Made by a program: the position numbers and the translations under genes
Notes under the pieces: model-generated
Database searches by the model: none
Told to the model about the DNA's origin: nothing
The model's input: the letters and a program-made list of their open reading frames with translations, nothing else
Source of the DNA: Psychroflexus sp. MES1-P1E
Lineage (GTDB): Bacteria; Bacteroidota; Bacteroidia; Flavobacteriales; Flavobacteriaceae
Direction: 5' to 3'
NCBI RefSeq assembly: GCF_002836055.1
Contig: NZ_PJBS01000309.1
Coordinates: 1 to 64,000, forward strand
DNA: 64,000 nt
Shown: positions 1 to 9,290 of the stretch, in pieces
How positions within the stretch are numbered: the stretch's first letter is position 1
Layout: each line of letters begins with the position of its first letter

Positions 1-17
1 ATTTTTTTGAAAATTAG

Positions 18-830
18 CTAGTCTTCCATAGCTTCCATAATCTCTTGGCTTACACCCATATTGGAAAAGCCTCCGTCATGATACAGATTTTGGAGGGTTA
101 CTTTTTTAGTGAAATCAGAAAATAAAGTCAGCGTGTAATCTGCACATTCCAAAGCTGTTGCATTGCCAAGCGGAGACATTTTTTCAGCATAGTTCATAAA
201 TCCAGTAAATCCTTTTACACCTTGGCCTGCAGAGGTAGGTGTAGGTGACTGTGAAATCGTATTCACTCTTACCTTTTTATCTTTTCCAAAAAAGTAACCA
301 AAACTTCGAGCGACAGATTCTAGGTAAGCCTTGTTATCTGCCATATCATTATAATCTGGAAAAACACGCTGAGCTGCCATATAGGTTAAAGCAACAATAC
401 TTCCCCACTCATTCATAGCATCCTTTTTATAAAGGGTTTGCATCAGTTTATGAAAAGACAACGCCGATACATCTAAGCCTTTTTGGGTCCAATTGTAATT
501 CTGGTCTGTATAGTGTTTTCCCTTTCTCACATTGATAGACATACCAATAGAATGAAGAACAAAATCTAACTTCCCTCCTAGTATTTCCTGTGATTTTTCG
601 ATTAAATCCTGAAGATCTTCAACACTAGTGGCATCAGCAGGAATAACCTCAGAATTTGTTTTTTCAGCAAGGGTTTTTATAGTTCCCATTCTTAAGGCAA
701 CAGGAGCATTTGTTAACACAAATGTAGCCCCTTCTTCATGAGCTCTTTCTGCAGTTTTCCAAGCAATTGAGTTTTCATCCAAAGCTCCAAAAATAAGTCC
801 TCGTTTTCCTTTCAATAAATTATATGACAT
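18..830 (-). CDS. fabI: Enoyl-[acyl-carrier-protein] reductase (NADH), FabI
   Basis: Last step of each fatty-acid elongation cycle: reduces trans-2-enoyl-ACP with NAD(P)H in the cytosol. The 270-residue protein is a short-chain dehydrogenase-like Rossmann fold. The N-terminal stretch GLIFGALDENSIAW (about residues 11-24) is the FabI form of the nucleotide-binding loop, and HSIG lies at 93-96. Tyr160 and Lys167 give the FabI Tyr-x6-Lys catalytic pair, and a further Tyr sits at 150. Length is normal for the Bacteroidota form. It is the last gene of the minus-strand run that starts near 7277, with 33 bases between it and recN. Confidence 0.95.
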   Translation of the reverse strand: MSYNLLKGKRGLIFGALDENSIAWKTAERAHEEGATFVLTNAPVALRMGTIKTLAEKTNSEVIPADATSVEDLQDLIEKSQEILGGKLDFVLHSIGMSINVRKGKHYTDQNYNWTQKGLDVSALSFHKLMQTLYKKDAMNEWGSIVALTYMAAQRVFPDYNDMADNKAYLESVARSFGYFFGKDKKVRVNTISQSPTPTSAGQGVKGFTGFMNYAEKMSPLGNATALECADYTLTLFSDFTKKVTLQNLYHDGGFSNMGVSQEIMEAMED

Positions 831-863
831 AGGTAGTAAATTTTATTTCGATTGTAAAGTTAA

Positions 864-2516
864 TCATTTTAACAAAGATTGAGCATGAGCCAAAGCAGAT
901 ACAGAGGTTTTATCTCCTCCTAGCATCTCTGCAAGTTCCACAACCCGTTCCTGCCCTTTGAGTATTTTTATATTCGACTTTGTTTTATCATTTTCTGTCG
1001 TTTTATAAACTTTGAAGTGTTGCTCTCCCATCCCAGCAATTTGTGGGAGATGCGTTATGGAAATCACCTGAAGAGAGCTTGACATTTTTTTCATGATACT
1101 TCCCATCTTTGTAGCAATATCACCAGAAACCCCTGTATCAATTTCATCAAAAACAATGGTTGGTAGATTCTCAAATTCAGCAAGAAGACTTTTAATGGCT
1201 AAAGTAATTCGAGACAACTCACCACCAGAGGCTACCTTCTTTAAATCCTGAAGTGCACTTCCTTTATTGGCGGAAAACACCCATTCAAATTCATCGGCAC
1301 CTTTTGGAGTAAAAACATTGGTATAAACTCCCCTAACTTCAAACTTAGCATCTGGAATTCCCAATTCACCAAGCATGCTTTCTACACTAGAGCTTATCAC
1401 CTTAGTGGTGTCTTGTCTACTCTTGAATAAGGTTTTAGCGATGGCTTTTAGCTTTTCAATTTGATCATCAATTTTGACCTGTACCTCCCTTAGAGCCTGT
1501 TCTGCATTTTCTTTTACAGAAACTTGTTCTTCAAGTTCATTTTGAGTCTCTATCAAGCCTTTTATGTTTGAAGTATGGTGCTTTTTCTGAAGGTTATAGA
1601 TGTGTTGTAATTGCGTATTGATCTGTTCCAAAACTTTGGGATCTGCCTCTAAAGACTCCTGTTGAGATTGAGTTTCACTTGAAATATCTTCCACCTCAAT
1701 CAAAATGCTTTCTACTCTCCGATACAACTCCTCCAAATTGGTATCAAGTTGAGCAGCTTTTCTCATCTGCGAGTTAACGTCTCGTAATTGAGAAATTACT
1801 CCCATAGATTCTTCGTCTAAGTGCTCAAAGGATTTCCCAAGTTTTTCTTGAAGCTCCTCTATATGACTCAATTTTCTTTGTTCGGACTCCAACTCCTCTT
1901 GTAAACCTACTTTAAGCTTCGCCTCTTTCAATTCTGAAAGTAGAAACACATTGTAGTCGTAAGTTTCGTCAGCTTTAACTTGATTAGATTTTAACTCCTC
2001 AAAATGGCTCTTATACTCATTTAAAAATTTATAGTTGTCTTTATAATTTTGCTTTAATTTGGAGTTTTGAGCAACTGTGTCCAATACTGAATACTGGTAA
2101 TCTATATTTCCAATAGAAAGGGTTTCGTGTTGACTGTGGATATCGATAAGGTGAACGCCCAATTCACTAAGATTCGAGAGTTTTACGGGAGTGTCATTGA
2201 CAAAGGCTCTAGACTTTCCTGATGGCAAAATCTCTCTCCTTATTATAGTGTGCTCTTCATAGTCTAGGTCCAAAGCATCAAAGAGTGAAGACAAATTGAA
2301 TGAACCTATAGAAAAGTGACCTTCAATGATACATTTTTTTTCTGAATCTTTTATAGAGTTCAGGTCTGCTCTTTTGCCTAAAAGTAGGGAAAGCGCACCA
2401 AGTATTATAGATTTTCCTGCACCAGTTTCTCCGGTGATGATGGAGAATTGATTCGTAAATTCAAGACTAATGTCTTCAATAAGAGCGAAATTTTTTATTC
2501 CAAGAACTCGAAGCAC
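864..2516 (-). CDS. recN: DNA repair protein RecN
   Basis: SMC-like ATPase of recombinational double-strand break repair. The Walker A motif GETGAGKS is at residues 29-36, the ABC signature SGGELSR near 428, and Walker B IVFDEIDTG near 454-462, followed by the ITHLPQIA switch segment. Between them lies about 300 residues of Glu/Lys/Leu-rich coiled coil, which is the RecN layout, and 550 residues is the usual length. It sits between porD and fabI. Residues 198-207 repeat a ten-residue segment found in the DUF6913 protein upstream (see findings). Confidence 0.96.
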   Translation of the reverse strand: MLRVLGIKNFALIEDISLEFTNQFSIITGETGAGKSIILGALSLLLGKRADLNSIKDSEKKCIIEGHFSIGSFNLSSLFDALDLDYEEHTIIRREILPSGKSRAFVNDTPVKLSNLSELGVHLIDIHSQHETLSIGNIDYQYSVLDTVAQNSKLKQNYKDNYKFLNEYKSHFEELKSNQVKADETYDYNVFLLSELKEAKLKVGLQEELESEQRKLSHIEELQEKLGKSFEHLDEESMGVISQLRDVNSQMRKAAQLDTNLEELYRRVESILIEVEDISSETQSQQESLEADPKVLEQINTQLQHIYNLQKKHHTSNIKGLIETQNELEEQVSVKENAEQALREVQVKIDDQIEKLKAIAKTLFKSRQDTTKVISSSVESMLGELGIPDAKFEVRGVYTNVFTPKGADEFEWVFSANKGSALQDLKKVASGGELSRITLAIKSLLAEFENLPTIVFDEIDTGVSGDIATKMGSIMKKMSSSLQVISITHLPQIAGMGEQHFKVYKTTENDKTKSNIKILKGQERVVELAEMLGGDKTSVSALAHAQSLLK

Positions 2517-2525
2517 ACCTGAAGG

Positions 2526-2561
2526 ATTTAGTAGTTATAAGCAGTTGCTAATCTACTAAAT
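2526..2561 (-). other. Hairpin between porD-like gene and recN
   Basis: A perfect 9-bp inverted repeat (ATTTAGTAG at 2526-2534, CTACTAAAT at 2553-2561) fills most of the 66-base gap upstream of recN. No T-run follows it on the minus strand, so it is not a classical intrinsic terminator. It could be an mRNA-processing or stability hairpin. Confidence 0.35.
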
Positions 2562-2582
2562 ATTGTGGGATCTCAATAAAGA

Positions 2583-3470
2583 TTATTTTCCTATCCTACT
2601 CCATTTTCTGTTATGAACAGGCGCTACTTGATTTAAAGTACTTAAGGTCGAGCTAATATCCATTTCTGGGCCTCCACTTAAGATTTGCATAATTTCATCT
2701 GATTTTGCATCGAAGAAAATTCTGAATAAGGGAGCGTTAGGTCTTGTTTTTGAGTTTTCTGAAATAAGGTCGATAGCCGTAACGATATTTTCCTTCCCCT
2801 TTTCAAGATCGCTTTGCATCAGATCCAAGCCTTCCCTATGGTAAACGTAAAGTGCCTTTCTATAATTAGAAAAATTTCTGGATAGCAAATCCCTATTGAT
2901 ACCGAATCTACTTTGAGAAGCTCCAGACTCTTTCCACCCATTACCTCCACGTTGACTAGCAGCGTTTACAATCTTTCTAGCTTCTTCGTAGGACTCGTCA
3001 CCTCCCTGTTCAACAAAGGTGTCTGCATCGTATCCCAAAATAGTATACACATAGAAACTTATGGTAGATACTAAGTTATTTGTAAACACATTGGGATTGT
3101 AATTTAAGGGTTCAAACTCTTTATAAGTAAAATTAAAATCTCCATCACTTATATTTAAAAGAATAGAATTCATGGACGATCCAAATACTGGTCTCGAAGA
3201 TTGAACCTGAAGTGTAGCTTGGAAATTATCGGAATCGTAAGCTTGAATAATGATGTTGAAGCTACATTTTATTCGTTCATGAGTATCGTAAGTGTTATCC
3301 GTCCAACTTGTATTATTTATAAATTCGTTTAAATCCTTTTCTAAAGTTCTAAAAATCGTAAGCTGATTTCTACCGGTTTGTTGAGCATCTAAGACAACTT
3401 CCGCCTCCAAAACTTGGGCTGAGATCGCAATTGGAAAAAGGAGTAAAAGGAAATTAAGCTTTAGATTCAT
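2583..3470 (-). CDS. porD: DUF4835 family protein, type IX secretion-associated PorD
   Basis: The 295-residue protein starts with a Sec signal peptide (hydrophobic LNFLLLLFPIAISAQ, cleavage expected after about residue 18), so it is exported. The body matches the DUF4835 family, named PorD for its link to type IX secretion, which is found only in Bacteroidota; its biochemical role is not known to me. The start overlaps the coaBC stop by 4 bases (ATGA), so the two are translationally coupled. The coaBC, DUF4835, recN order is what I recall from other flavobacteria. Family assignment is from overall resemblance, not a motif. Confidence 0.78.
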   Translation of the reverse strand: MNLKLNFLLLLFPIAISAQVLEAEVVLDAQQTGRNQLTIFRTLEKDLNEFINNTSWTDNTYDTHERIKCSFNIIIQAYDSDNFQATLQVQSSRPVFGSSMNSILLNISDGDFNFTYKEFEPLNYNPNVFTNNLVSTISFYVYTILGYDADTFVEQGGDESYEEARKIVNAASQRGGNGWKESGASQSRFGINRDLLSRNFSNYRKALYVYHREGLDLMQSDLEKGKENIVTAIDLISENSKTRPNAPLFRIFFDAKSDEIMQILSGGPEMDISSTLSTLNQVAPVHNRKWSRIGK

Positions 3471-4666
3471 CGGAGTATTAGTTTTAAAATATGATCAAAA
3501 ATGTCTTTGGCGACTTCAGATTTAGGTTTTGTTTTAAAACGTATAGTTTCTGAATTTGTTATAATTTTAATTTTATTAGTGTCTGTTTTAAACCCTGCCC
3601 CTTTATCATTTAAGGAATTGAGAACGATAAAGTCTAGATTTTTTCTTTTCAATTTAGACTTCGCATTTTGCTCCTCATCATTTGTCTCTAGGGCAAACCC
3701 TACAAGAATTTGGTTTTTTTTGATGCTCCCCAAATGCCTTAATATATCTGTTGTAGGTTCTAATTCAATATGTAAAGCCTCTTTAGACTTTTTCATTTTT
3801 TGTTCCAACTGATGCCTGGGCCTGTAATCTGAAACTGCCGCTGAAGCAATAACTATAGAAGACGACTCGAATTTGGATAGCGTAGCAACGTACATCTCCT
3901 GAGCACTTACGACATCAATTCTAGTTAAATTGGAATGCTTTAAATGGAGGTGGGTTGGTCCAGTAATCAAGTTCACTGTAGCGCCAAGATCTAAAGCTCG
4001 CTTAGCAAGTTCAAAACCCATTTTACCACTTGAGTGATTACCGATGAACCTAACTGGGTCTATGGCTTCATAAGTAGGCCCCGCGGTAATTGTAATTTCT
4101 TTTCCAACTAGAGGAAGTTGAGAAAGAATATCTTTTTCAATAAAGCTTATGATATCTTCTGGCTCAGCCATTCTACCTTCCCCAACAAGACCACTGGCCA
4201 ATTCTCCAGATCCAGGTTTTATAAATTTATTCCCAAAATCTATAAGCTTTTCTATACTCGCCTTGGATGATGCATGCTTGTACATATCCAGATCCATGGC
4301 TGGAGCGAAGTAAACTGGACATTTAGCAGAAAGATAAGTAGTGATAAGTAGATTATTGGCAGAACCCGAAACCATTTTGGATAAGGTATTTGCCGTGACT
4401 GGGGCGATAAGCATTATATCTGCCCATAATCCTAAATCCACATGGTTATTCCAATTTTTTTCCTCGTCGGTAAAGCTTGAAACCACTGGGTTTTCGGATA
4501 GTGTAGATAAAGTAAGAGGGGTTATAAATTGCTCGGACTCTGGAGTCATGACAACTTTTACCTGAGCTCCTGCTTTTTTTAATAGACGCACAAGAAAAGC
4601 AGATTTATAAGCGGCAATGCCCCCTGTAATTCCTAATAGGATATGCTTACCGCTTAAAATGCTCAT
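3467..4666 (-). CDS. coaBC: Bifunctional phosphopantothenoylcysteine decarboxylase / phosphopantothenate-cysteine ligase
   Basis: Two consecutive steps of coenzyme A synthesis. The N-terminal half is the FMN-dependent CoaC domain: GITGGIAAYKS near residues 13-23, an APVTANTLSKM segment, and PAMDLDMY, the position of the usual PxMNxxMW substrate motif (Asn reads Asp here). The C-terminal half is CoaB with TAGPTYEAIDPVRFI and NHSSGKMG, the ligase nucleotide-binding region. Length of 399 is standard. The gene follows rpoZ by 14 bases and overlaps the porD-like start by 4 bases. Confidence 0.95.
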   Translation of the reverse strand: MSILSGKHILLGITGGIAAYKSAFLVRLLKKAGAQVKVVMTPESEQFITPLTLSTLSENPVVSSFTDEEKNWNNHVDLGLWADIMLIAPVTANTLSKMVSGSANNLLITTYLSAKCPVYFAPAMDLDMYKHASSKASIEKLIDFGNKFIKPGSGELASGLVGEGRMAEPEDIISFIEKDILSQLPLVGKEITITAGPTYEAIDPVRFIGNHSSGKMGFELAKRALDLGATVNLITGPTHLHLKHSNLTRIDVVSAQEMYVATLSKFESSSIVIASAAVSDYRPRHQLEQKMKKSKEALHIELEPTTDILRHLGSIKKNQILVGFALETNDEEQNAKSKLKRKNLDFIVLNSLNDKGAGFKTDTNKIKIITNSETIRFKTKPKSEVAKDIFDHILKLILR

Positions 4667-4680
4667 TGATGAAAAACTAT

Positions 4681-5016
4681 TTAGTCTTCGGTATTCTCTT
4701 GGGTATGTCTATAGTAGATTTTGTCATCTAACCATTCTTCCATAGCAATAGAATGTGGCTTAGGAAGTCTTTCGTAGTATTTGGAAACTTCGATTTGCTC
4801 TTTATTTTCAAAAACCTCATCTAAGTTCTCGTTATACGTAGCAAATTCATCTAATTTTTCCAAAAGCTCTTTCTTCATCTCCACATTAATTTGGTTAGAA
4901 CGTTTAGAAACTATTGATATAGATTCGTAAATGTTTCCAGTAGGCGCATCAACTTTATTCTTATTGATTGTAGTTGTGCTTATTGGAGCGTTGGTGTTTT
5001 TGATATTTGAATTCAT
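4681..5016 (-). CDS. rpoZ: DNA-directed RNA polymerase omega subunit (Bacteroidota type)
   Basis: A 111-residue protein matching the Bacteroidota RNA polymerase Rpb6/omega family. The segment from about residue 30 (NIYESISIVSKRSNQI) corresponds to the omega helix that clamps beta-prime, and PKPHSIAMEEWLDDKIYY is typical of the flavobacterial form. It helps assemble and stabilise core RNA polymerase. The start codon overlaps the bamD stop (ATGA), and the position between bamD and coaBC is a conserved arrangement. Confidence 0.85.
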   Translation of the reverse strand: MNSNIKNTNAPISTTTINKNKVDAPTGNIYESISIVSKRSNQINVEMKKELLEKLDEFATYNENLDEVFENKEQIEVSKYYERLPKPHSIAMEEWLDDKIYYRHTQENTED

Positions 5017-5831
5017 AATTCAGTTTGTGTATTTGTTCGTTCTTCTATGTCTTTGGCGTAGATCATTGCTTGTTCAGATATTTCTGTGCCAGTGTAATAT
5101 TTTGAATAATCTTCGTAGTAAGTTTGAGCTTCAGCGAGTCGTTCCGGAATCAATATAGCAATACTATTGATGGCTAAAATATATGCAGATTCAAATTTGT
5201 AGAAAAAAGCTTGCTCTCTAAATTTGGTTCCTGGGAATTTCAGTATATAGTTATCGAAAGATTCTATCGCAGACTTATACCGCTCAGTATGGTGGTATTG
5301 CTTGGAAATCTCATAATATTTCTTTTCAATTTTTAAGCTTAATTCTTGGATCTTAGAATTAGATTCTTCAAAAAATTCTCCATCGGGATAGGTATTGATA
5401 TAAAACTGAAGCTTGGTCATAGCAGTCTGTGTATCCTCTTGGTCTTTACTGTAGATGGGCGAGACTTCGTAATAGCTTACTGCGCTTTTATAATGCGCTT
5501 CTTCCGCCTTTTCACTGTTGGGGTAAGACTTTGAAAAGCGTTCAAACAAATAACCAGATAAAAAATAATCTCCTAATAAATAATGTGAATTAGCATTCAT
5601 ATAACTTACCGTTTCACCTGAAGGCTTGCCTTTATATTGAGGTAAGATTTGATCGAAAAGACGAATAGCTTTGGTATAATATTTACCCTTTCCCTTTTCT
5701 AAACCTTTATCATACATAGACTTTGCCATTTCATATTTTACCGCAATCTCATCTTTTTTCAACACTTTCTGATACTCACTGCAAGAGGAGAAAGAAATTA
5801 CACCTAGTAAAAGTAAAACTATTGATTTCAT
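5013..5831 (-). CDS. bamD: Outer membrane protein assembly factor BamD
   Basis: Outer-membrane lipoprotein of the BAM beta-barrel assembly complex. Residues 1-18 form a lipoprotein signal ending at the lipobox SFSSC, placing the lipidated Cys near residue 17. The rest is built from TPR-like helical repeats (for example SYMNANSHYLLGDYFLSGYLFERFSKSYPNSEKAEEA, given here only as positions about 79-115), as in the YfiO/BamD family. Length of 272 is usual. It is coupled to rpoZ and lies 64 bases downstream of dapA. Confidence 0.9.
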   Translation of the reverse strand: MKSIVLLLLGVISFSSCSEYQKVLKKDEIAVKYEMAKSMYDKGLEKGKGKYYTKAIRLFDQILPQYKGKPSGETVSYMNANSHYLLGDYFLSGYLFERFSKSYPNSEKAEEAHYKSAVSYYEVSPIYSKDQEDTQTAMTKLQFYINTYPDGEFFEESNSKIQELSLKIEKKYYEISKQYHHTERYKSAIESFDNYILKFPGTKFREQAFFYKFESAYILAINSIAILIPERLAEAQTYYEDYSKYYTGTEISEQAMIYAKDIEERTNTQTEL

Positions 5832-5895
5832 AAATTTAAATATCGTGCAAAATTAAGGATAAATCTTCGATAATAAAAACGTATTATGACTCAGC

Positions 5896-6774
5896 TTATT
5901 TCATCTGACTATTGAAAACCTTTAATGCTGATTTTAATATTGAACTTGCCTCTACCAAAGGCAATCTAACACCCGATTCACATAAATTTTTAAGTTCAAA
6001 AACCGCTTTTATACCAGCGGGATTTCCTTCTTTAAAAATAAGATCAATACCATCCATCAATCGAAACTGGATAGTAAAGGCCTCTTTCACATTTCCCTCT
6101 ATACCCAAGTTTAGCATTTTAGAAAATTCGGCTGGATAGCCTTGTGCCATCACAGAAATCACTCCTGCACCTCCAGCTAAAACCATGGGTAATGCAAGCA
6201 TATCATCTCCAGAAATCACCAAAAATTCATCTGGTGTGTCCCTTATTATTTCCAAAGCTTGGACTATATCACCAGCTGCTTCTTTAATACCTATAATATT
6301 ACCGAAGTCGTTTGCTAGACGTGTTATAGTTGAAGGCAGCATATTGGATCCTGTTCTCCCTGGTACATTATACACTATAATTGGAAGCTTCGACGCTTTA
6401 GAGACTTCAGAGAAATGTTGGTAGATTCCTTCTTGGCTCGGCTTATTATAAAAAGGAGACACCGATAAAATAGCATCAAAGCCTTCTAGGTTTTCTTGAG
6501 CTAAATCTTCGACCACCTGGAAGGTACTGTTTCCACCCAACCCAAGAACAAGAGGGAGTTGACCATTGTTTTCAGATTTAATAATATTTTTTACAGTCTC
6601 TTTTTCTACTTTAGAAAGAGTCGTACTTTCTGCTGTAGTTCCTAAAACGACTATATAATCTACGCCATTCTTAATTTGGAATTGAACCAATTTTATTAAA
6701 GCATTTTCGTCAATTTCATTTTTTCTTGTAAAAGGCGTTACTAAAGCCACCCCTGTTCCTAAAAACTGCTTCAT
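5896..6774 (-). CDS. dapA: 4-hydroxy-tetrahydrodipicolinate synthase
   Basis: Condenses pyruvate with aspartate semialdehyde, the branch-point step to lysine and meso-diaminopimelate. The 292-residue TIM-barrel shows the class signature GTTAESTTLS near residues 45-54, YNVPGRTGSNM with the catalytic Tyr near 135, and IIGIKEAAGD with the Schiff-base Lys near 163. The gene lies 5 bases downstream of the DUF6913 gene and is probably co-transcribed with it. dapD of the same pathway is at 58257, far away. Confidence 0.95.
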   Translation of the reverse strand: MKQFLGTGVALVTPFTRKNEIDENALIKLVQFQIKNGVDYIVVLGTTAESTTLSKVEKETVKNIIKSENNGQLPLVLGLGGNSTFQVVEDLAQENLEGFDAILSVSPFYNKPSQEGIYQHFSEVSKASKLPIIVYNVPGRTGSNMLPSTITRLANDFGNIIGIKEAAGDIVQALEIIRDTPDEFLVISGDDMLALPMVLAGGAGVISVMAQGYPAEFSKMLNLGIEGNVKEAFTIQFRLMDGIDLIFKEGNPAGIKAVFELKNLCESGVRLPLVEASSILKSALKVFNSQMK

Positions 6775-6779
6775 TAATA

Positions 6780-7277
6780 TTAAATTATTTGCTTTATATA
6801 TTTAGAACTTTCTTTAAAAAAATCAAGATTTTTAGAATCTATATTCAATAAAAGATCATTTACTCTTTCGTCCGCCTCTTGTAATCCTACTTTCAGCTTA
6901 GCCTCGCTGAGATGAGCTAAAACCTCCAAGCACAGCTCCTCTTTACCAAAATAATTAAAAAGCAATTTATAATTTGTTTTTAAAAACTCATCAATGGCTT
7001 TAGATTTAGGTTTTCCAAACAGGGTAAAATCCTTTGTTGTAAAGATGTACTCTGGTTTTTCTACCTTGTCATACCTATGACGACTAAAACCTAGAAAACT
7101 GATATCCTCAGAATTGATCTTGAAGTTCTTCTCAACAAGTTGCTGCAGCTGATATCTATCCGCTATATCATCATTGTATAAAATTCCAACCTTATCACCA
7201 ACTGATTTTTCTGCCTGAACTGATCTTTTGGAAGATAGGCTTTTATTTAAAAAATAGGTTTTTATAGAATTTAACAC
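6780..7277 (-). CDS. DUF6913 domain protein of unknown function
   Basis: A 165-residue cytosolic protein with no signal peptide and no membrane segment. It resembles the DUF6913 family of small proteins encoded just upstream of dapA in flavobacteria; no function is known to me. It is basic at the N-terminus (residues 1-30), with a mixed alpha/beta-like middle (VGILYNDD, ISFLGFSRHRY). Residues 125-134 (EAKLKVGLQE) are identical to a segment of RecN in the same window. It is the first gene of the minus-strand run and is preceded by the terminator at 7320-7361. Confidence 0.7.
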   Translation of the reverse strand: MLNSIKTYFLNKSLSSKRSVQAEKSVGDKVGILYNDDIADRYQLQQLVEKNFKINSEDISFLGFSRHRYDKVEKPEYIFTTKDFTLFGKPKSKAIDEFLKTNYKLLFNYFGKEELCLEVLAHLSEAKLKVGLQEADERVNDLLLNIDSKNLDFFKESSKYIKQII

Positions 7278-7319
7278 CTTAATAATTTAAGTTCAAATGT
7301 ACTATTTTCAAATAAAAAT

Positions 7320-7361
7320 AACCCGTAAAAGTTGAGCCTTAAGACCAAACTTTTATGGGTT
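7320..7361 (-). terminator. Intrinsic terminator downstream of the M61 peptidase
   Basis: A 14-bp stem (7320-7333 with 7348-7361, one G-T wobble) has a 14-base loop. Read on the minus strand it is followed by a T-rich tract (ATTTTTATTT). It lies 19 bases past the M61 stop and ahead of the DUF6913-dapA run, so it separates the two transcription units. Confidence 0.8.
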
Positions 7362-7379
7362 AAAAAATAGACTTGAAAT

Positions 7380-9239
7380 CTAGCCTTTTAGCCAAGCTTG
7401 TCTCAATTGAAATTTAGGATCAGTTTCTTCAATTTCTTTAGACTGTAAACTGGTTTTGTTTGTGAAAGGCTGAGTGGTTTTACCCTCAAAAATAAGCTCT
7501 TCACCATTCCTTTCCACAGTCATTTTAAAGTCTTCTCCCTCTCCCCAAGCCATGGAAGTCGAAATTAAATTTCTTATATTTTCTAGAGTATAATCAGTTC
7601 CATTAATAGATTTGATCTCATCTCCACCTTTTACACCTAGCTCTTTGAAAAACGAATTCATAGGGTAACTTTCTCTAAAAAAGACTGTGCCTTTATCTTG
7701 GTTGACGTCTATAAATGGAGTCCTTCCATCTAAAAAATAGCCTGTTTTACCAACACTCTCCGTTTTCTCAACTCCTACTTTAGCAAAAAAATCATCGTAA
7801 GGAATTGGAGTGTTTCCCTCCACATAGGCCTCAAAAAATTCTTGTATTTCAGGGTAAGTTAAACTTACGATTTCAGGAATCAAGGCATCATCCTCAAACG
7901 GTGTGTCTTTTCCATACTTAGAAATCAACTTTTTCATTAAGTCTAAAATCCCCATGGTCCCTCCGCTTAGTTCCCTAAGGCGAATATCCAAAGCCATCCC
8001 TATAAGGGCTCCTTTTTGATATACGTTATAGTAACTGTCTTTATACTTATCATCAAGAATATTCTCACTCATCGTCGTAAACGACATGGTATCATCAAAA
8101 GCTCTTGAGGTTTCAATCTTAGCGTTCATCCGCTTATAAAAATCCTCTTCAGAAATAAGACCTTGGTTAATTTGAAACAGGTTTGCAAAATATTCAGTAA
8201 CTCCCTCATACATCCAAAGGTGCTTGGACATCTTAGGAGCGTTATAATCAAAATAGTGAACTTCATTAGAATGAATATTCAATGGAGTAATGATATGAAA
8301 GAACTCATGCGAGACTACGTCTGTCATAGATTCTTCAAGCTGAGGTAAAGTCATGGTTTCTGGCAAAACGACACTAGTAGAGGTATGATGTTCTAAAGCA
8401 CCAAATCCACGAGCATCTGGGTTTTCCATATCCGACAGATACAATAAAATAGCATATACATTTGTATTATCAATTTCACCTAAGAAGGATTTTTGAGCTT
8501 GAACCATTTTTTCTAAAGCTGGTTTCAAATCTTTAGTGGTATGAACGTTGTTTGGAGAATGTATGCTTAAAAGTACTTTCATCCCTTCAATATCGAAGCT
8601 TGTAGTATCCGGAACGGAATATAAAATAGGATGATCTATCACCCCAAAATATCGACTGGTAGAAAATTCATCAATGATATAGGTGCCTTGATCAGTTTGA
8701 TTAATCACTGGCAAAGAGGCAGAAGCTATTAGGTCTGAAGGTCTATGGATATTGATTTTATAAGGGATTTCCTTTGCATTCTCAAAATAGCCGACCATTG
8801 CATGCAAATTGAGCATAAAATTGTCACCAGCCTCAAAATTGGTTCCTGCTGGAGAAAACACACCGCCCTCTCCCTCAATATCGAAGGTATCTTCGACATA
8901 ATACGTTAGCTTATCGAAATTTTGAGAATTGGAAATGGTCCACGTATTATCATCGCTATGAGTGATAGATATTTCATTTCCATCATAATCAATAGCAATT
9001 AAACCTTTAGAAAACTGTCCGTAATCATTTACAGCATAAGTTCCTGGCACTGTTTTAGGCAAATAAAATTTAAGAGAATCGGCCTGAATTGGACCAGGAT
9101 TTATTGAGACTTTTACTCTATCGTTTTCAATCTCATTTAGAAAAATATCGACAACTACCAGATCGTTTTCTGATTTGGAAATCGATTTACAACTGGTGAT
9201 CATGGCCATAATTCCTATGACTAAAAATATTTTTTTCAT
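7380..9239 (-). CDS. M61 family peptidase with PDZ domain (lipoprotein)
   Basis: Zinc aminopeptidase of the M61 (glycyl aminopeptidase) family. The signal peptide ends in a lipobox (MITSC, Cys near residue 17), so it is likely anchored facing the periplasm or outside. The N-terminal beta domain runs to about 200. The HEFFH zinc motif is near residue 310, with the third ligand in EGVTEYF about 40 residues on. A PDZ domain is near 530-580 (GVKGGDEIKSING). Length of 619 is typical. It stands alone between the KefB-type gene and the terminator at 7320-7361. Confidence 0.9.
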   Translation of the reverse strand: MKKIFLVIGIMAMITSCKSISKSENDLVVVDIFLNEIENDRVKVSINPGPIQADSLKFYLPKTVPGTYAVNDYGQFSKGLIAIDYDGNEISITHSDDNTWTISNSQNFDKLTYYVEDTFDIEGEGGVFSPAGTNFEAGDNFMLNLHAMVGYFENAKEIPYKINIHRPSDLIASASLPVINQTDQGTYIIDEFSTSRYFGVIDHPILYSVPDTTSFDIEGMKVLLSIHSPNNVHTTKDLKPALEKMVQAQKSFLGEIDNTNVYAILLYLSDMENPDARGFGALEHHTSTSVVLPETMTLPQLEESMTDVVSHEFFHIITPLNIHSNEVHYFDYNAPKMSKHLWMYEGVTEYFANLFQINQGLISEEDFYKRMNAKIETSRAFDDTMSFTTMSENILDDKYKDSYYNVYQKGALIGMALDIRLRELSGGTMGILDLMKKLISKYGKDTPFEDDALIPEIVSLTYPEIQEFFEAYVEGNTPIPYDDFFAKVGVEKTESVGKTGYFLDGRTPFIDVNQDKGTVFFRESYPMNSFFKELGVKGGDEIKSINGTDYTLENIRNLISTSMAWGEGEDFKMTVERNGEELIFEGKTTQPFTNKTSLQSKEIEETDPKFQLRQAWLKG

Positions 9240-9290
9240 TGTTTTATTTATAAATTGGACGGTTTAGTTTAAAAATGTTACGGTTTAATT

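Noticed and set aside
3501-3812. Open frame of 103 codons on the plus strand
   Set aside because: It is antisense to coaBC, which is well supported along its whole length.
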